A stretch of 64,000 nt of DNA from Bradyrhizobium sp. WSM3983 (GTDB lineage: Bacteria > Pseudomonadota > Alphaproteobacteria > Rhizobiales > Xanthobacteraceae), in the NCBI RefSeq assembly GCF_000473045.1, contig NZ_AXAY01000008.1, positions 186,001 to 250,000 of the forward strand, given 5' to 3'. The translations under genes and the position numbers were made by a program. Shown here in pieces: positions 38,650 through 47,837 of the stretch; positions within the stretch are counted from its first letter, which is position 1; the number at the start of each line of letters is the position of its first letter. A model generated the notes under the pieces. The model worked only from the letters and a program-made list of their open reading frames with translations. It did not search any database and was not told where the DNA came from.

Positions 38650-39219
38650 ATGTTCATTCAAACCGAAGCCACCCCCAATCCCGCCACGTTGAAATTCATT
38701 CCCGGCCGCGTCGTGGTCGACGGCAGCCCGGTGGAATTTGCGAGCCGCGAATCCGCGACGCGCTCGCCGCTCGCCGAAAAGCTGTTCGAGGTGCCTGGCG
38801 TCACCGGCGTGTTCTATGGATCGGACTTCATCACCGTGACCAAGGCGAACGGTGAATGGCAACAGCTCAAGCCCGCGATCCTCGGCGCCATCATGGAGCA
38901 CTACATGTCCGGCGCGCCGCTGCTCGCCGACGGCGCTGCCACCAACGATGTCGACCTCGACGATGAGGACGAGTTCTTCGACGAAGCCGACGCCGAGACG
39001 GTCGACATGATCAAGGATCTGATCGAGACCCGCGTGCGGCCGGCGGTCGCCAATGACGGCGGCGACATCACCTTCCGCGGTTTCAAGGACGGTATCGTCT
39101 ATCTCAACATGAAGGGCGCCTGCTCCGGCTGCCCGTCATCGACCGCAACACTCCAGCACGGCATTCAGAATTTGCTGAAGCACTTTGTGCCCGACGTGGT
39201 TGAAGTCCGGCCGATGTAG
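38650..39219 (+). CDS. NfuA/NifU-type iron-sulfur cluster carrier
   Basis: Nfu proteins receive Fe-S clusters from a scaffold and pass them to target enzymes. Residues 1-87 form the Nfu N-terminal domain (FIQTEATPNPATLKFIPGR). After an acidic linker (DVDLDDEDEFFDEADAE) the NifU C-terminal domain holds the cluster ligands Cys158 and Cys161 in ACSGCPSST. The 189-residue length is typical of alphaproteobacterial Nfu. ATG 38650 is supported by GGAGAAAACC. A possible promoter TTGACC lies at 38570. It precedes tsaB by a small palindromic repeat. Its neighbour miaB needs Fe-S clusters. Confidence 0.94.
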   Translation: MFIQTEATPNPATLKFIPGRVVVDGSPVEFASRESATRSPLAEKLFEVPGVTGVFYGSDFITVTKANGEWQQLKPAILGAIMEHYMSGAPLLADGAATNDVDLDDEDEFFDEADAETVDMIKDLIETRVRPAVANDGGDITFRGFKDGIVYLNMKGACSGCPSSTATLQHGIQNLLKHFVPDVVEVRPM

Positions 39220-39226
39220 GCGGCAG

Positions 39227-39302
39227 GCGAATGGCGAGTAGCCAATGGCGAATGGAACCGGGATCGGCTAGACTATTCGCCACTCGCCATTCGCAATTCG
39301 CG
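39227..39302. repeat. GCGAATGGCGAGTAG inverted repeat (family E)
   Basis: GCGAATGGCGAGTAGCCAAT at 39227 pairs with ATTCGCCACTCGCCATTCGC at about 39275-39294. There is a tandem inner repeat of GGCGAATGG. It fills the gap between the Nfu gene and tsaB, so the two may be joined by a hairpin. One copy in this window. Confidence 0.7.
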
Positions 39303-39307
39303 GTCTC

Positions 39308-40003
39308 ATGCTGATCCTGGCCATCGATACCGCACTGGAAGCGTGCGCGGCTGCCGTGCTCGACACCGACGCCGGTGAGCTCCTCGCGCAGGAGCAACTG
39401 CTCATGAAGCGCGGCCATGCCGAGGCGCTGATGCCGATGATCGCGCGCGTCATGCAATCGGCCGATCTCGCTTTCACGGCGCTCGACCGCATCGCGGTCA
39501 CGGTCGGCCCCGGCAGCTTCACCGGCCTGCGCGTCGGCATTTCGGCGGCCCGCGGTTTTGCGCTCGCGGCCAAGCGGCCGGCCGTCGGAGTGACCACCTT
39601 GTCGGCCTATGCGGCCGCCATTGTCGGCCTGAGCGGACCGGCGCCGGTGATCTCGGCGATCGATGCGCGGCACGACCACGCCTATTTCCAGATCGTCGCC
39701 GGCGACGGCAGTTTGCTGGTGCCGCCAGCCGTCGCTGCCATCGACGAGGCGATCGCGGCCTCGCAATTCGGCGCGCCGCATCTGGTCGGCAATGCCGCGA
39801 AAATTCTCGCCGAGCGCTGGCCGAAGGATGCGCCACAACCTGTTTCGGTCGACGCGCAGCCCGCACCCGACATCAGCTGGGTCGCCTGGCTCGGCGCCGC
39901 GGCCAATCCCGACACCAATCCGGCGCGGCCGTTCTATCTGAAGGCGCCCGATGCCAAGCCGGCGGCCCAGCCGCTGCTCGCAGCTCAAGCCGCAACCTCA
40001 TGA
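39308..40003 (+). CDS. tsaB: tRNA t6A biosynthesis protein TsaB
   Basis: TsaB is the partner of TsaD in making threonylcarbamoyl-adenosine at tRNA position 37. The 231-residue product starts LILAIDTALEACAAAVLD, as in the ASKHA fold, and has the family motif VTVGPGSFTGLRVGISAARG near residues 62-82. The divergent C-terminal domain is typical. It is coupled to rimI by an ATGA overlap at 40000-40003. TsaB and RimI adjacent is widespread in bacteria. Confidence 0.95.
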   Translation: MLILAIDTALEACAAAVLDTDAGELLAQEQLLMKRGHAEALMPMIARVMQSADLAFTALDRIAVTVGPGSFTGLRVGISAARGFALAAKRPAVGVTTLSAYAAAIVGLSGPAPVISAIDARHDHAYFQIVAGDGSLLVPPAVAAIDEAIAASQFGAPHLVGNAAKILAERWPKDAPQPVSVDAQPAPDISWVAWLGAAANPDTNPARPFYLKAPDAKPAAQPLLAAQAATS

Positions 40004-40485
40004 TGAGATGGTGTTCGGAATGGTGGCGCGGCGGCACCGCCGCCGTCGAACCGGCGTCCGCGCGCGACGCGGCGCGGCTGGCGCAGCTTCACGGCGCCTC
40101 CTTCGCGCACGGCTGGGGCGAAAGCGAGTTCGAGACCATGCTCAGCGAGCGCAACACGCTCGTCCACCGCTTGCGGCTCGGGCGCAAGACCATCGGCTTT
40201 GCAGTGTCGCGGATCGGCGCGGACGAAGCCGAAATCCTCTCGGTCGCAGTCGACCAGTCCCGTCGCGGCCGCGGCCTCTCCCGCACGCTGCTGATGACCC
40301 ATCTCGGTCATCTCGCAGGGCGTGGCGTGCGCACGATATTTCTGGAGGTCGAGGAGAACAACCAGCCGGCACGACGGCTCTATGCGAGATGCGGATTCGT
40401 GGTGGTCGGGCGCCGCGAACGCTACTATAAGCAGGCCAACGGGGAACAATTGAATGCACTTCTGATGCGACGTGACTTGTCGTAA
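40000..40485 (+). CDS. rimI: Ribosomal-protein-alanine N-acetyltransferase RimI
   Basis: RimI acetylates the N-terminal Ala of ribosomal protein S18; in some bacteria it has broader use. The 161-residue GNAT protein shows the acetyl-CoA loop motif VDQSRRGRGLSRTLLMTHL and the later FLEVEENNQPARRLYARCGF, which matches RimI very well. It starts inside the tsaB stop (ATGA). Next is fur after a short gap. The N-terminus has a Trp-rich extension (MRWCSEWWRGG). Confidence 0.93.
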   Translation: MMRWCSEWWRGGTAAVEPASARDAARLAQLHGASFAHGWGESEFETMLSERNTLVHRLRLGRKTIGFAVSRIGADEAEILSVAVDQSRRGRGLSRTLLMTHLGHLAGRGVRTIFLEVEENNQPARRLYARCGFVVVGRRERYYKQANGEQLNALLMRRDLS

Positions 40486-40523
40486 CATTGATGGCAGAAA
40501 GCGCCCCGTCAGGCGGACACAAT

Positions 40524-40979
40524 ATGACTGGACTTAAACCTTCTCCCGCATCCAAGGCGACCGGTATCGAGGCGCGCTGTGCCGCCACCGGCATGCGCAT
40601 GACCGAGCAGCGCCGCGTCATCGCCCGCGTGCTTGCGGAAGCAGTCGATCATCCCGATGTCGAGGAATTGTACCGGCGCTGTGTCGCGGTCGACGACAAG
40701 ATCTCGATCTCGACCGTCTATCGCACCGTCAAACTATTCGAGGATGCCGGCATCATCGAGCGCCACGATTTTCGCGAGGGCCGCGCGCGCTACGAGACGA
40801 TGCGCGACAGCCATCACGACCACCTCATCAATCTGCGCGACGGCAAGGTGATCGAGTTCACTTCCGAAGAGATCGAGAAGCTCCAGGCGGAGATCGCCCG
40901 CAAGCTCGGCTACAAGCTGGTCGATCACCGGCTCGAGCTCTATTGCGTTCCGCTCGACGACGACAAGCCGACTTCTTAA
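40524..40979 (+). CDS. fur: Fur-family metal-responsive regulator
   Basis: The 151-residue product has the Fur winged helix (ISISTVYRTVKLFEDAGIIERH) and the metal site His97, His98 and His100 in SHHDHLI, with Glu111 and His135. It lacks the Cys-x-x-Cys structural zinc motif found in E. coli Fur, as is usual in rhizobial Fur/Mur. In Bradyrhizobium this Fur responds to manganese as well as iron (knowledge of the family). ATG 40524 follows AGGCGGAC at good spacing; in-frame TTG 40488 or ATG 40491 would add 11-12 residues. A family C repeat follows its stop. Confidence 0.93.
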   Translation: MTGLKPSPASKATGIEARCAATGMRMTEQRRVIARVLAEAVDHPDVEELYRRCVAVDDKISISTVYRTVKLFEDAGIIERHDFREGRARYETMRDSHHDHLINLRDGKVIEFTSEEIEKLQAEIARKLGYKLVDHRLELYCVPLDDDKPTS

Positions 40980-40982
40980 GTG

Positions 40983-41030
40983 GCATGATCTTGTCGGAAA
41001 ACCGCTCCACACTTTTCCGGATCATGCCCT
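40983..41030. repeat. 50-bp dispersed inverted repeat (family C), copy 2
   Basis: GCATGATCTTGTCGGAAAAC to TTTTCCGGATCATGCCCT, with a few changes from the copies at 30191 and 50210. It fills the space between the fur stop (40979) and the GTG start of the next gene (41032), with one base left. Confidence 0.8.
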
Positions 41031-41031
41031 A

Positions 41032-41712
41032 GTGCCCATCGATCTCATCATCTTCGATTGCGACGGCGTGCTCGTGGACAGCGAGGTGATCTCGTGTCGC
41101 GCGCATGCAGACGTCCTCTCCCGGCACGGCTATCCCATCACCTCGGAGCAGGTGTCCGAGCGCTTCCTTGGCCGCTCGACAAAACAGGCCAATCTCGAGA
41201 TCGAAACCGAACTCGGCCGCAAGCTGCCCGAGGCCTATCACGGCGATTTGCAGGACGAGCTGTTTCGCGCATTCGAAGCCGATCTCGAAGCGATCCGCGG
41301 CATCCATGACGTGCTCGACGTCGTGACGCAACGTGTCTGCGTTGCCTCGAGCGGTTCGCATCCGCGCATGCGGGTGAGCCTCGGAAGGACGGGGCTCTAT
41401 GAACGCCTGGCGCCGAACATCTTCTCGTCCTCGCAAGTGACGAACGGCAAGCCCGCACCGGACCTGTTCCTGTTTGCTGCCAAGGAATTGGGCGTCCCGC
41501 CCAAGCGCTGCGTGGTGATCGAGGACAGCCTTGCCGGAATCGCCGGGGCGCGGGCGGCCGGGATGAAAGTGTTCGGCTTTTACGGTGGCAGCCATTGCGG
41601 GGCCGGCCATGCCGGCGCCCTGCGCCAGGCCGGCGCCGACCTGACCTTCTCGGAGATGCATCAATTACCTGAGCTGGTCCGGCGGGTGGCGGCGGATGCC
41701 CTGACGGGCTGA
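41032..41712 (+). CDS. HAD-superfamily hydrolase (phosphoglycolate phosphatase-like, GPH/beta-PGM type)
   Basis: HAD phosphatases use an Asp nucleophile. The start IDLIIFDCDGVLVDSEVIS carries Asp9 and Asp11 (nucleophile and acid). Motif II is VASSGSHPRM, motif III includes the Lys in NGKPAPDLFLF, and motif IV is VVIEDSLAGIAGARAAGM. The 226-residue length and the C1-type cap fit the phosphoglycolate-phosphatase/beta-phosphoglucomutase group, with substrate not decided. It starts with GTG right after the family C repeat, so the ribosome site must lie in the repeat itself (no clear one). An alternative start further in would remove motif I, so GTG is favoured. Confidence 0.87.
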   Translation: MPIDLIIFDCDGVLVDSEVISCRAHADVLSRHGYPITSEQVSERFLGRSTKQANLEIETELGRKLPEAYHGDLQDELFRAFEADLEAIRGIHDVLDVVTQRVCVASSGSHPRMRVSLGRTGLYERLAPNIFSSSQVTNGKPAPDLFLFAAKELGVPPKRCVVIEDSLAGIAGARAAGMKVFGFYGGSHCGAGHAGALRQAGADLTFSEMHQLPELVRRVAADALTG

Positions 41713-41851
41713 ATCCGGCGCCAAACCTCTCGATTTCCGCACTTCGCGGCCACATCGTACCCCGGAACGACCCTTCCGGCCTCCCAATCGCTGGATTTTC
41801 CGCCTCCCAGCCTATATTTGAGGGCCGTCCTCCACCACAATTCCGGGTTCC

Positions 41852-43246
41852 ATGAAGCCGCCGCGCAAGCTGCACATCAAATCATATGGCTGCCAGATGA
41901 ACGTCTACGATGCCCAGCGCATGGTGGACACGCTGGCTCTGGAAGGATTCGTGGAGACGGCCAACGCCGAGGACGCCGACCTCGTCATCCTCAACACCTG
42001 CCACATCCGCGAGAAGGCCTCTGAAAAGGTCTACTCCGAGCTTGGCCGCCTGCGCGTCGCCAAGGACGAGGCCGCGCGCGAGGGCCGCACAATGCAGATC
42101 GCGGTGGCAGGCTGCGTCGCTCAGGCCGAAGGCGAGGAAATTGTGCGCCGCGCACCTGCGGTCGACGTCGTGGTCGGTCCGCAAAGCTATCATCACCTGC
42201 CCGAGCTCTTGAAGCGCGCCGGCAACGAAGGCCGCGCGATCGAGACCGAGTTTCCGGCCGCGGACAAGTTCGGCTTCCTGGCCCAGCCCAAGCCCGATGC
42301 GATCCGCGCGCGCGGCATTTCCGCTTTCGTCACGGTGCAGGAAGGCTGCGACAAGTTCTGCACCTTCTGCGTCGTGCCCTATACGCGCGGCGCCGAAGTC
42401 TCGCGTCCGGTGGCGAAGATCATCGACGACGTGAAGCGCCTTGCCGACAACGGCGTGCGCGAGCTCACGCTGATCGGCCAGAACGTCAACGCCTATCACG
42501 GCGACGGACCGGACGGAAAAAGCTGGGGGCTCGGCCAATTGCTGGAGCGCCTGGCAGCGCTTCCCGGCATCGCGCGGCTGCGCTATTCGACCAGCCATCC
42601 CCGCGACGTCGATGACACATTGATTGCAGCCCATCGCGATCTCGATTCGCTGATGCCGTTCGTGCACCTGCCGGTGCAGTCGGGCTCGGACCGAATCCTG
42701 GCCGCCATGAACCGGAAACATACCGCCGATGATTATCGGCGTGTCATCGACCGTTTCCGGTCCGCGCGCCAAGACATTGCTTTTTCATCAGATTTTATCG
42801 TGGGCTTCCCGGGCGAGAGCGAGCAAGATTTTCTCGCCACACTCGCGCTTGTCACGCAAATCGGCTACGCTGCGGCTTATTCGTTCAAATACTCCGCCCG
42901 GCCGGGAACGCCGGCCGCGGATATGCAGGAGACGGTGTCCCCAGCCGAGATGGACCAACGATTGGAGCGGCTCCAGGAATTGATCGACAGCCAGCAATCG
43001 GCCTTCAACAAGGCTGCGATTGGCTCAACGGTCGACGTGCTGTTCGAACGTCCGGCGCGCAAGGTCGGCCAGATCGTCGGCCGCACCGCCTTCCTCCAGC
43101 CTGCACATGTAATGGCCTCGCCCGACATCATCGGACAAATCCTGCCGGTGCGGATCGACAGCCTCGAGCGCTACAGTTTCCTCGGTGAGCTCACCACGCC
43201 ACGCAGGCGCGAGCCCACTTTATCATCCATCGCCACTGGAGCCTGA
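41852..43246 (+). CDS. miaB: tRNA (ms2i6A37) methylthiotransferase MiaB
   Basis: MiaB uses two 4Fe-4S clusters and SAM to put a methylthio group on i6A37 of tRNA. The 464-residue product has the first-cluster cysteines Cys14, Cys50 and Cys88 ([25 protein letters not shown]) and the radical-SAM Cys166, Cys170 and Cys173 in [11 protein letters not shown]-terminal TRAM domain follows at about 390-450. The 139-base gap upstream has no clear promoter. It is followed by phoH after a four-base gap, and the two are probably cotranscribed. Confidence 0.97.
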   Translation: MKPPRKLHIKSYGCQMNVYDAQRMVDTLALEGFVETANAEDADLVILNTCHIREKASEKVYSELGRLRVAKDEAAREGRTMQIAVAGCVAQAEGEEIVRRAPAVDVVVGPQSYHHLPELLKRAGNEGRAIETEFPAADKFGFLAQPKPDAIRARGISAFVTVQEGCDKFCTFCVVPYTRGAEVSRPVAKIIDDVKRLADNGVRELTLIGQNVNAYHGDGPDGKSWGLGQLLERLAALPGIARLRYSTSHPRDVDDTLIAAHRDLDSLMPFVHLPVQSGSDRILAAMNRKHTADDYRRVIDRFRSARQDIAFSSDFIVGFPGESEQDFLATLALVTQIGYAAAYSFKYSARPGTPAADMQETVSPAEMDQRLERLQELIDSQQSAFNKAAIGSTVDVLFERPARKVGQIVGRTAFLQPAHVMASPDIIGQILPVRIDSLERYSFLGELTTPRRREPTLSSIATGA

Positions 43247-43250
43247 ACCC

Positions 43251-44309
43251 TTGCCAAAAAGCGCATCGGATTCGTCTACTATCGCTCCCAGCCGCAAATT
43301 TGACCGCGACATGCAAGTTCCGCCCGAGACCCAAGTCGTCATCGACTTCGACGACAACCGCGCCGCATCCGCGCTGGTCGGCCCCTACGGCCAGAACCTG
43401 GCGCAGATCGAGCGGAGACTCGGCGTCGTCGTGGACTCCAAGGGCAACCACATCACGATCGGTGGCACGCGTGACGGCTGCGACGCTGCACGCCGCGTGC
43501 TAGAGACGCTCTACGCCCACGCCGTCAAGGGGCAGGATGTCGACCAGGGCGAGGTCGAGGGCGCGATCCGGGCCGTGATCGCGCAAGGGTCCCTGTTCGA
43601 GTTCGACGCCAAGTCGGCGAAGTCGGCCTTCGACAGCATCAATCTGCGCAAACGCCCGGTGCGTGCGCGCACAGCCGCGCAGGACTCTTACATCCGCGCG
43701 CTGAAGCGCCATGAGCTGGTGTTCGGCATCGGCCCCGCCGGCACCGGCAAGACCTGGCTCGCGGTCGCGCATGCCGCGCAATTGTTCGAGCGCAAGGAGG
43801 TCGACAAGATCATCCTGTCGCGTCCGGCGGTGGAAGCCGGCGAGCGGCTCGGCTTCCTGCCCGGCGACCTCCGTGAAAAGGTTGATCCTTATCTACGCCC
43901 GATCTACGACGCGCTCTATGACCTCATGGACGCGCGCATCGTCGAGCGCGCGCTGCAGACCGGCGAAATCGAGATCGCGCCGCTCGCCTTCATGCGCGGC
44001 CGCACGCTGACCAACGCTGCCATCATCCTGGACGAGGCGCAGAACACGACATCGATGCAGATGAAGATGTTTTTGACCCGTCTCGGCGAGAACAGCCGCA
44101 TGATCGTGACCGGCGATCCCTCGCAGATCGACCTGCCGAACGGTCAGACGTCGGGCCTCGCGGAAGCGACCCGTCTGCTGAGCGGCGTCGAAGGCATTGC
44201 GCAAGTTCATTTCAAGGCCGAAGACGTGATCCGCCACGAGCTCGTGGCAAGAATCGTCTCCGCCTACGAGGGGTTGCCGCAGCGGCCGCCCGCCGGCAAC
44301 AAATCCTGA
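43251..44309 (+). CDS. phoH: PhoH family ATPase
   Basis: PhoH-like proteins are P-loop ATPases linked to RNA metabolism. The N-terminal 100 residues have a KH-like part (ALVGPYGQNLAQIERRLGV). The ATPase shows Walker A GPAGTGKTW, the conserved ALKRHELVFGIGP just before it, and Walker B ILDEAQNTT, with SRMIVTGDPSQIDLP later. I favour TTG 43251 as start, four bases after the miaB stop and about nine after TGGAG; ATG 43311 is the alternative. The order miaB-phoH-ybeY-corC-lnt is conserved in alphaproteobacteria. Length 352 fits. Confidence 0.93.
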   Translation: MPKSASDSSTIAPSRKFDRDMQVPPETQVVIDFDDNRAASALVGPYGQNLAQIERRLGVVVDSKGNHITIGGTRDGCDAARRVLETLYAHAVKGQDVDQGEVEGAIRAVIAQGSLFEFDAKSAKSAFDSINLRKRPVRARTAAQDSYIRALKRHELVFGIGPAGTGKTWLAVAHAAQLFERKEVDKIILSRPAVEAGERLGFLPGDLREKVDPYLRPIYDALYDLMDARIVERALQTGEIEIAPLAFMRGRTLTNAAIILDEAQNTTSMQMKMFLTRLGENSRMIVTGDPSQIDLPNGQTSGLAEATRLLSGVEGIAQVHFKAEDVIRHELVARIVSAYEGLPQRPPAGNKS

Positions 44310-44368
44310 CGAGACAACAACGGGACCGTGCGGGCGCGGACACAGCGCCCATCGTTCCGAACAAAGCC

Positions 44369-44878
44369 ATGTCGCATCCCAACCTTCCCATGACCGAGGT
44401 CCTCGTCGTCGCCGATTGCTGGCAGAGCGAGCCTGACGCCGAAACCGTGATCCAGCGCGCCGTTGCGGCCGCCGCCGAATCTGTCGACGAAGATATCGCC
44501 GACGCAGAAGTGGCCGTGATGCTGACCGATGATGCCGGCATCCGCACGCTCAACAGCAACTGGCGCGGCATCGACAAAGCGACCAATGTGCTGTCGTTTC
44601 CCGCGCTCCAGCCGGAAGGCGAATGGAAGCCGGACGATGCGCCGCGCATGCTCGGCGACATCGCGATCGCCTATGAGACCATGCGGCGCGAGGCGGACGA
44701 GGAACACAGGCCGTTCGATCATCATTTGAGTCATCTCGCCGTGCATGGTTTCCTGCATTTGATCGGCTACGATCACGAGAACGACGACGACGCGGAAGAG
44801 ATGGAAGCGCTCGAAACCGAGATCCTGGCTCACCTCGGCATCCCCGATCCCTATGCAGACCGCGCGGGGACGCACTGA
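44369..44878 (+). CDS. ybeY: Endoribonuclease YbeY (rRNA maturation factor)
   Basis: YbeY is a zinc RNase acting in 16S rRNA 3'-end maturation and quality control. The 169-residue product has the zinc motif HGFLHLIGYDH, with His126, His130 and His136, and the preceding DVLSFP-like TNVLSFP and GDIAIAYETM stretches. The ATG at 44369 or the Met at residue 8 may be used. It lies 59 bases after phoH and one base before the next gene, within the conserved cluster. Confidence 0.96.
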   Translation: MSHPNLPMTEVLVVADCWQSEPDAETVIQRAVAAAAESVDEDIADAEVAVMLTDDAGIRTLNSNWRGIDKATNVLSFPALQPEGEWKPDDAPRMLGDIAIAYETMRREADEEHRPFDHHLSHLAVHGFLHLIGYDHENDDDAEEMEALETEILAHLGIPDPYADRAGTH

Positions 44879-44879
44879 G

Positions 44880-45995
44880 ATGCCGGATTCAGAACCTATC
44901 CACGACAATCCGCGCAACACGGCCAATCTGCCGGCCGTGGTCACGCCTGGCGAGGTCATGCGCCCGACCGCGGAAGGCTGGCTGCTGCGCGCCATCCGTA
45001 CCCTGTTCGGCTGGAAGGCGGGCTCGGTGCGCGACGATCTCCAGGTCGTGCTGAATGCGACGACGCCCGACGACACCGGTTTTTCTGCGGTCGAGCGCAC
45101 CATGCTGCGCAACATCCTCGGCCTGCACGAGCGCCGCATCGCCGACGTCATGGTGCATCGTGCCGACATCATCGCGGTGAAGCGCGACATCCCGCTTGGC
45201 GAATTGATGGACCGCTTCGAGAGCGCCGGCCATTCGCGCCTCGTCGTCTACAACGAGACGCTCGACGATCCCGTCGGCATCGTCCACATCCGCGACCTGC
45301 TCGCCTTCATGACCGCACGTGCGCGCGTGTCGGAGGCCACCAAGACCAAGCGCAAGAAGCCGCTGCCGGCCGGGCTGGATTTGCGCACGGTCGATCTGGC
45401 GCTGCCGCTGCAGGACGCGCGCATCATCCGCAAGCTGCTCTATGTGCCGCCGTCGATGCGGGCGATCGACCTGCTCGCGCAGATGCAGGCCACGCGCATT
45501 CACCTGGCGCTGGTCGTCGACGAATATGGCGGCAGCGACGGGCTGGTTTCGCTCGAGGACATCGTCGAGCAGATCGTCGGCGAGATCGACGACGAGCACG
45601 ACAGCGATGAGCCGCCGTCGATCGTGCGTCTGCCCGACAACGCCTTCATCGCCGATGCCCGCGCCAGCCTCGATGATGTCCGCACCGTGATCGGCGAAGA
45701 CTTCGTCACCGGCGAGGCCGGCGAGGAGGTGGAGACGCTGGGCGGCTATCTCGTCAGCTTCGTAGGCCGCCTGCCGGTGCGCGGCGAGGTGATCTCGGGC
45801 CCCGGCCATTACGAGGTCGAGGTGCTCGATGCCGATCCGCGCCGCGTCAAGCGGCTGCGCATCTCGACGCGGAAAGAACGCCCCGCGCCGCGCACCCAGC
45901 GCGAGAGCCGCCGCCGCGAGGCCCCGCCGGAGAGTGGCCAACCGGCCGGCGACACGCCGACCCCGCCGCCTGCCGACGGAACCGGCCCGCAGTGA
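44880..45995 (+). CDS. CorC/HlyC-type CBS-domain protein (hemolysin family)
   Basis: CorC-like proteins carry two CBS domains and a transporter-associated C-terminal domain; in some bacteria they aid Mg2+/Co2+ efflux through CorA. The 371-residue product has ERTMLRNILGLHERRIADVM before the first CBS domain, LALVVDEYGGSDGLVSLEDI in the second, and the CorC-HlyC domain (DARASLDDVRTVIGEDF) up to about 320, then a Pro/Arg-rich tail. It lacks the membrane (CNNM) part, so it acts from the cytosol. It starts one base after ybeY and overlaps lnt by four bases (GTGA). Confidence 0.92.
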   Translation: MPDSEPIHDNPRNTANLPAVVTPGEVMRPTAEGWLLRAIRTLFGWKAGSVRDDLQVVLNATTPDDTGFSAVERTMLRNILGLHERRIADVMVHRADIIAVKRDIPLGELMDRFESAGHSRLVVYNETLDDPVGIVHIRDLLAFMTARARVSEATKTKRKKPLPAGLDLRTVDLALPLQDARIIRKLLYVPPSMRAIDLLAQMQATRIHLALVVDEYGGSDGLVSLEDIVEQIVGEIDDEHDSDEPPSIVRLPDNAFIADARASLDDVRTVIGEDFVTGEAGEEVETLGGYLVSFVGRLPVRGEVISGPGHYEVEVLDADPRRVKRLRISTRKERPAPRTQRESRRREAPPESGQPAGDTPTPPPADGTGPQ

Positions 45996-47605
45996 GCGCA
46001 TTTCAGCGTCTTCGTCAGATCGCGCTTGCCATCATCCTGACCTGGGGATGGAAGCGCGCGCTTCTTGCGATGTCATGCGGCGCACTGTCAGTGCTGGCGC
46101 TGGCGCCGTTCAATGCCTGGCCGGTGCTGTTCATCACATTCCCCGTGATGGTCTGGCTGATCGACGGCGCCGGGGCCGGCCGATATGGCGGCGTCCCCGC
46201 CGCGGCGCTGACCGGCTACTGGTTCGGACTCGGCTATTTCGTCCCCGGCCTCTACTGGATCGGCTTCGCCTTCTTCGTCGACGCCGACACGTTCGCCTGG
46301 CTGACGCCGTTCGCCGTGCTGGGCCTGCCGGCCTATCTTTCGATTTTCACGGCGATCGGTTTCGCGCTGGCCCGCCTGCTCTGGACCAAGGATGCCACTC
46401 GCATTCTCGCGCTCGCCGCAAGCCTCACGATTGGCGAATGGTTGCGCGGGCACGTGCTCACCGGCTTTCCCTGGAACGCTTTCGGCTATGCGCTGTCGGA
46501 GCCGCTGCAGCTGGCGCAGACGGCCTCGCTGATCGGCCAGTGGGGCATGACGTTCCTCACCGTTGCGATCTTCGCAAGTCCCGCGGTGTTGATCGATCGC
46601 ACGCGCGACCGCAGCCTGGCGTGGCGCGTGCCGGCCGGGGCCGTTGCGCTGCTGGTCGTCATGGGCATTTTCGGCGCCATCCGCCTGTCGCTGCATCCGA
46701 CCACGATGGTTGCGGGCACCAAGCTGCGCTTGATGCAGCCGAACCTGCAGCAGGACGCCAAGTTCAACTACGCCGCCAAGGCGGAGGTGATGAAGAAATA
46801 TCTGGCGCTGTCGGACCGGTCCTCCGGACCGCAATCGACCGGCGTGCGCGATGCCACCATCCTGATCTGGCCGGAATCCGCCTTTCCGTTCTTCCTGACC
46901 CGCGAAGCCGATGCGATGGCCGAGATCGCCGCGCTGCTGCCCAAGGGCACGGTGCTGATCACCGGATCGGTCCGCGCTCCCGATCTGCCGCCTGGCAGGC
47001 CGATCACGCGGGCCTACAACTCGATCTACGTGATCGACCATGACGGCAGCGTGCTCGCGGTCTACGACAAGCTGCACCTGGTTCCATTCGGCGAATATCT
47101 TCCGTACCAGGACATGATGGAGAAGCTCGGCTTCGAACAGCTGACGCGGGTCCGCGGCGGCTTCATCGCCGGCACGGTGCGGCACGTGCTGCCGGTGCCG
47201 GGCGCACCGCCCGCGCTGCCGTCGATCTGCTACGAGGCGATTTTCCCCGGCGAGGTCGGGACGCGTGACGAGCGCCCGGGCTGGATGGTGAACCTCACCA
47301 ATGACGGCTGGTTCGGCATCTCGACCGGTCCGTACCAGCATCTGGAGCAGGCGCGGATGCGCGCCATCGAGCTCGGGCTGCCGCTGGTCCGCTCCGCCAA
47401 TACCGGCATCTCGGCCGTGGTCGATCCAGTGGGACGCATTGTGGCCAGCCTCGGTCTCGGAATCGAAGGCATTTTGGACGCAGGTCTGCCCACCTCAATC
47501 CCGCCCACCATCTATGCGAGAGTCGGTGACATCCCGACAGCCATGCTCGTCGCGCTGGCTGTGATTTTGGCGGTGCGACGACGTGTTGCCAAACGGCACC
47601 CCTGA
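45992..47605 (+). CDS. lnt: Apolipoprotein N-acyltransferase
   Basis: Lnt adds the third acyl chain to lipoproteins at the inner membrane. The 537-residue product has about eight hydrophobic segments, an N-terminal part with LAPFNAWPVLF, and a nitrilase-like domain from about 240. The catalytic Glu295 (WPESAFPF), Lys360 (YDKLHLVPFGEYLP) and Cys413 (SICYEAIFPG) are all present. The GTG start overlaps the previous stop (GTGA). It ends the conserved cluster, and a regulator follows 232 bases on. Confidence 0.96.
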   Translation: MSAFQRLRQIALAIILTWGWKRALLAMSCGALSVLALAPFNAWPVLFITFPVMVWLIDGAGAGRYGGVPAAALTGYWFGLGYFVPGLYWIGFAFFVDADTFAWLTPFAVLGLPAYLSIFTAIGFALARLLWTKDATRILALAASLTIGEWLRGHVLTGFPWNAFGYALSEPLQLAQTASLIGQWGMTFLTVAIFASPAVLIDRTRDRSLAWRVPAGAVALLVVMGIFGAIRLSLHPTTMVAGTKLRLMQPNLQQDAKFNYAAKAEVMKKYLALSDRSSGPQSTGVRDATILIWPESAFPFFLTREADAMAEIAALLPKGTVLITGSVRAPDLPPGRPITRAYNSIYVIDHDGSVLAVYDKLHLVPFGEYLPYQDMMEKLGFEQLTRVRGGFIAGTVRHVLPVPGAPPALPSICYEAIFPGEVGTRDERPGWMVNLTNDGWFGISTGPYQHLEQARMRAIELGLPLVRSANTGISAVVDPVGRIVASLGLGIEGILDAGLPTSIPPTIYARVGDIPTAMLVALAVILAVRRRVAKRHP

Positions 47606-47837
47606 TCTCGCAGTCGCTAGCGGTTTCGAGCGAGGCGGCCGGAAACTTTTGACAACCGCGGTCCCACGGTTGACAGACTGCACGCGGGCTCCCCATTCTG
47701 CACCGGCTGCACAAGACAGCGGTGCATTGCTAAATTTCTCCGCAATGTTTCCCCAATCAGGGTGAAGTTTTGGCGTCGCTGTCACCTGAGGCAATACTTT
47801 CTATTGCGCCGACGGTGGTGTTTGGAGGGCTGAGGAA

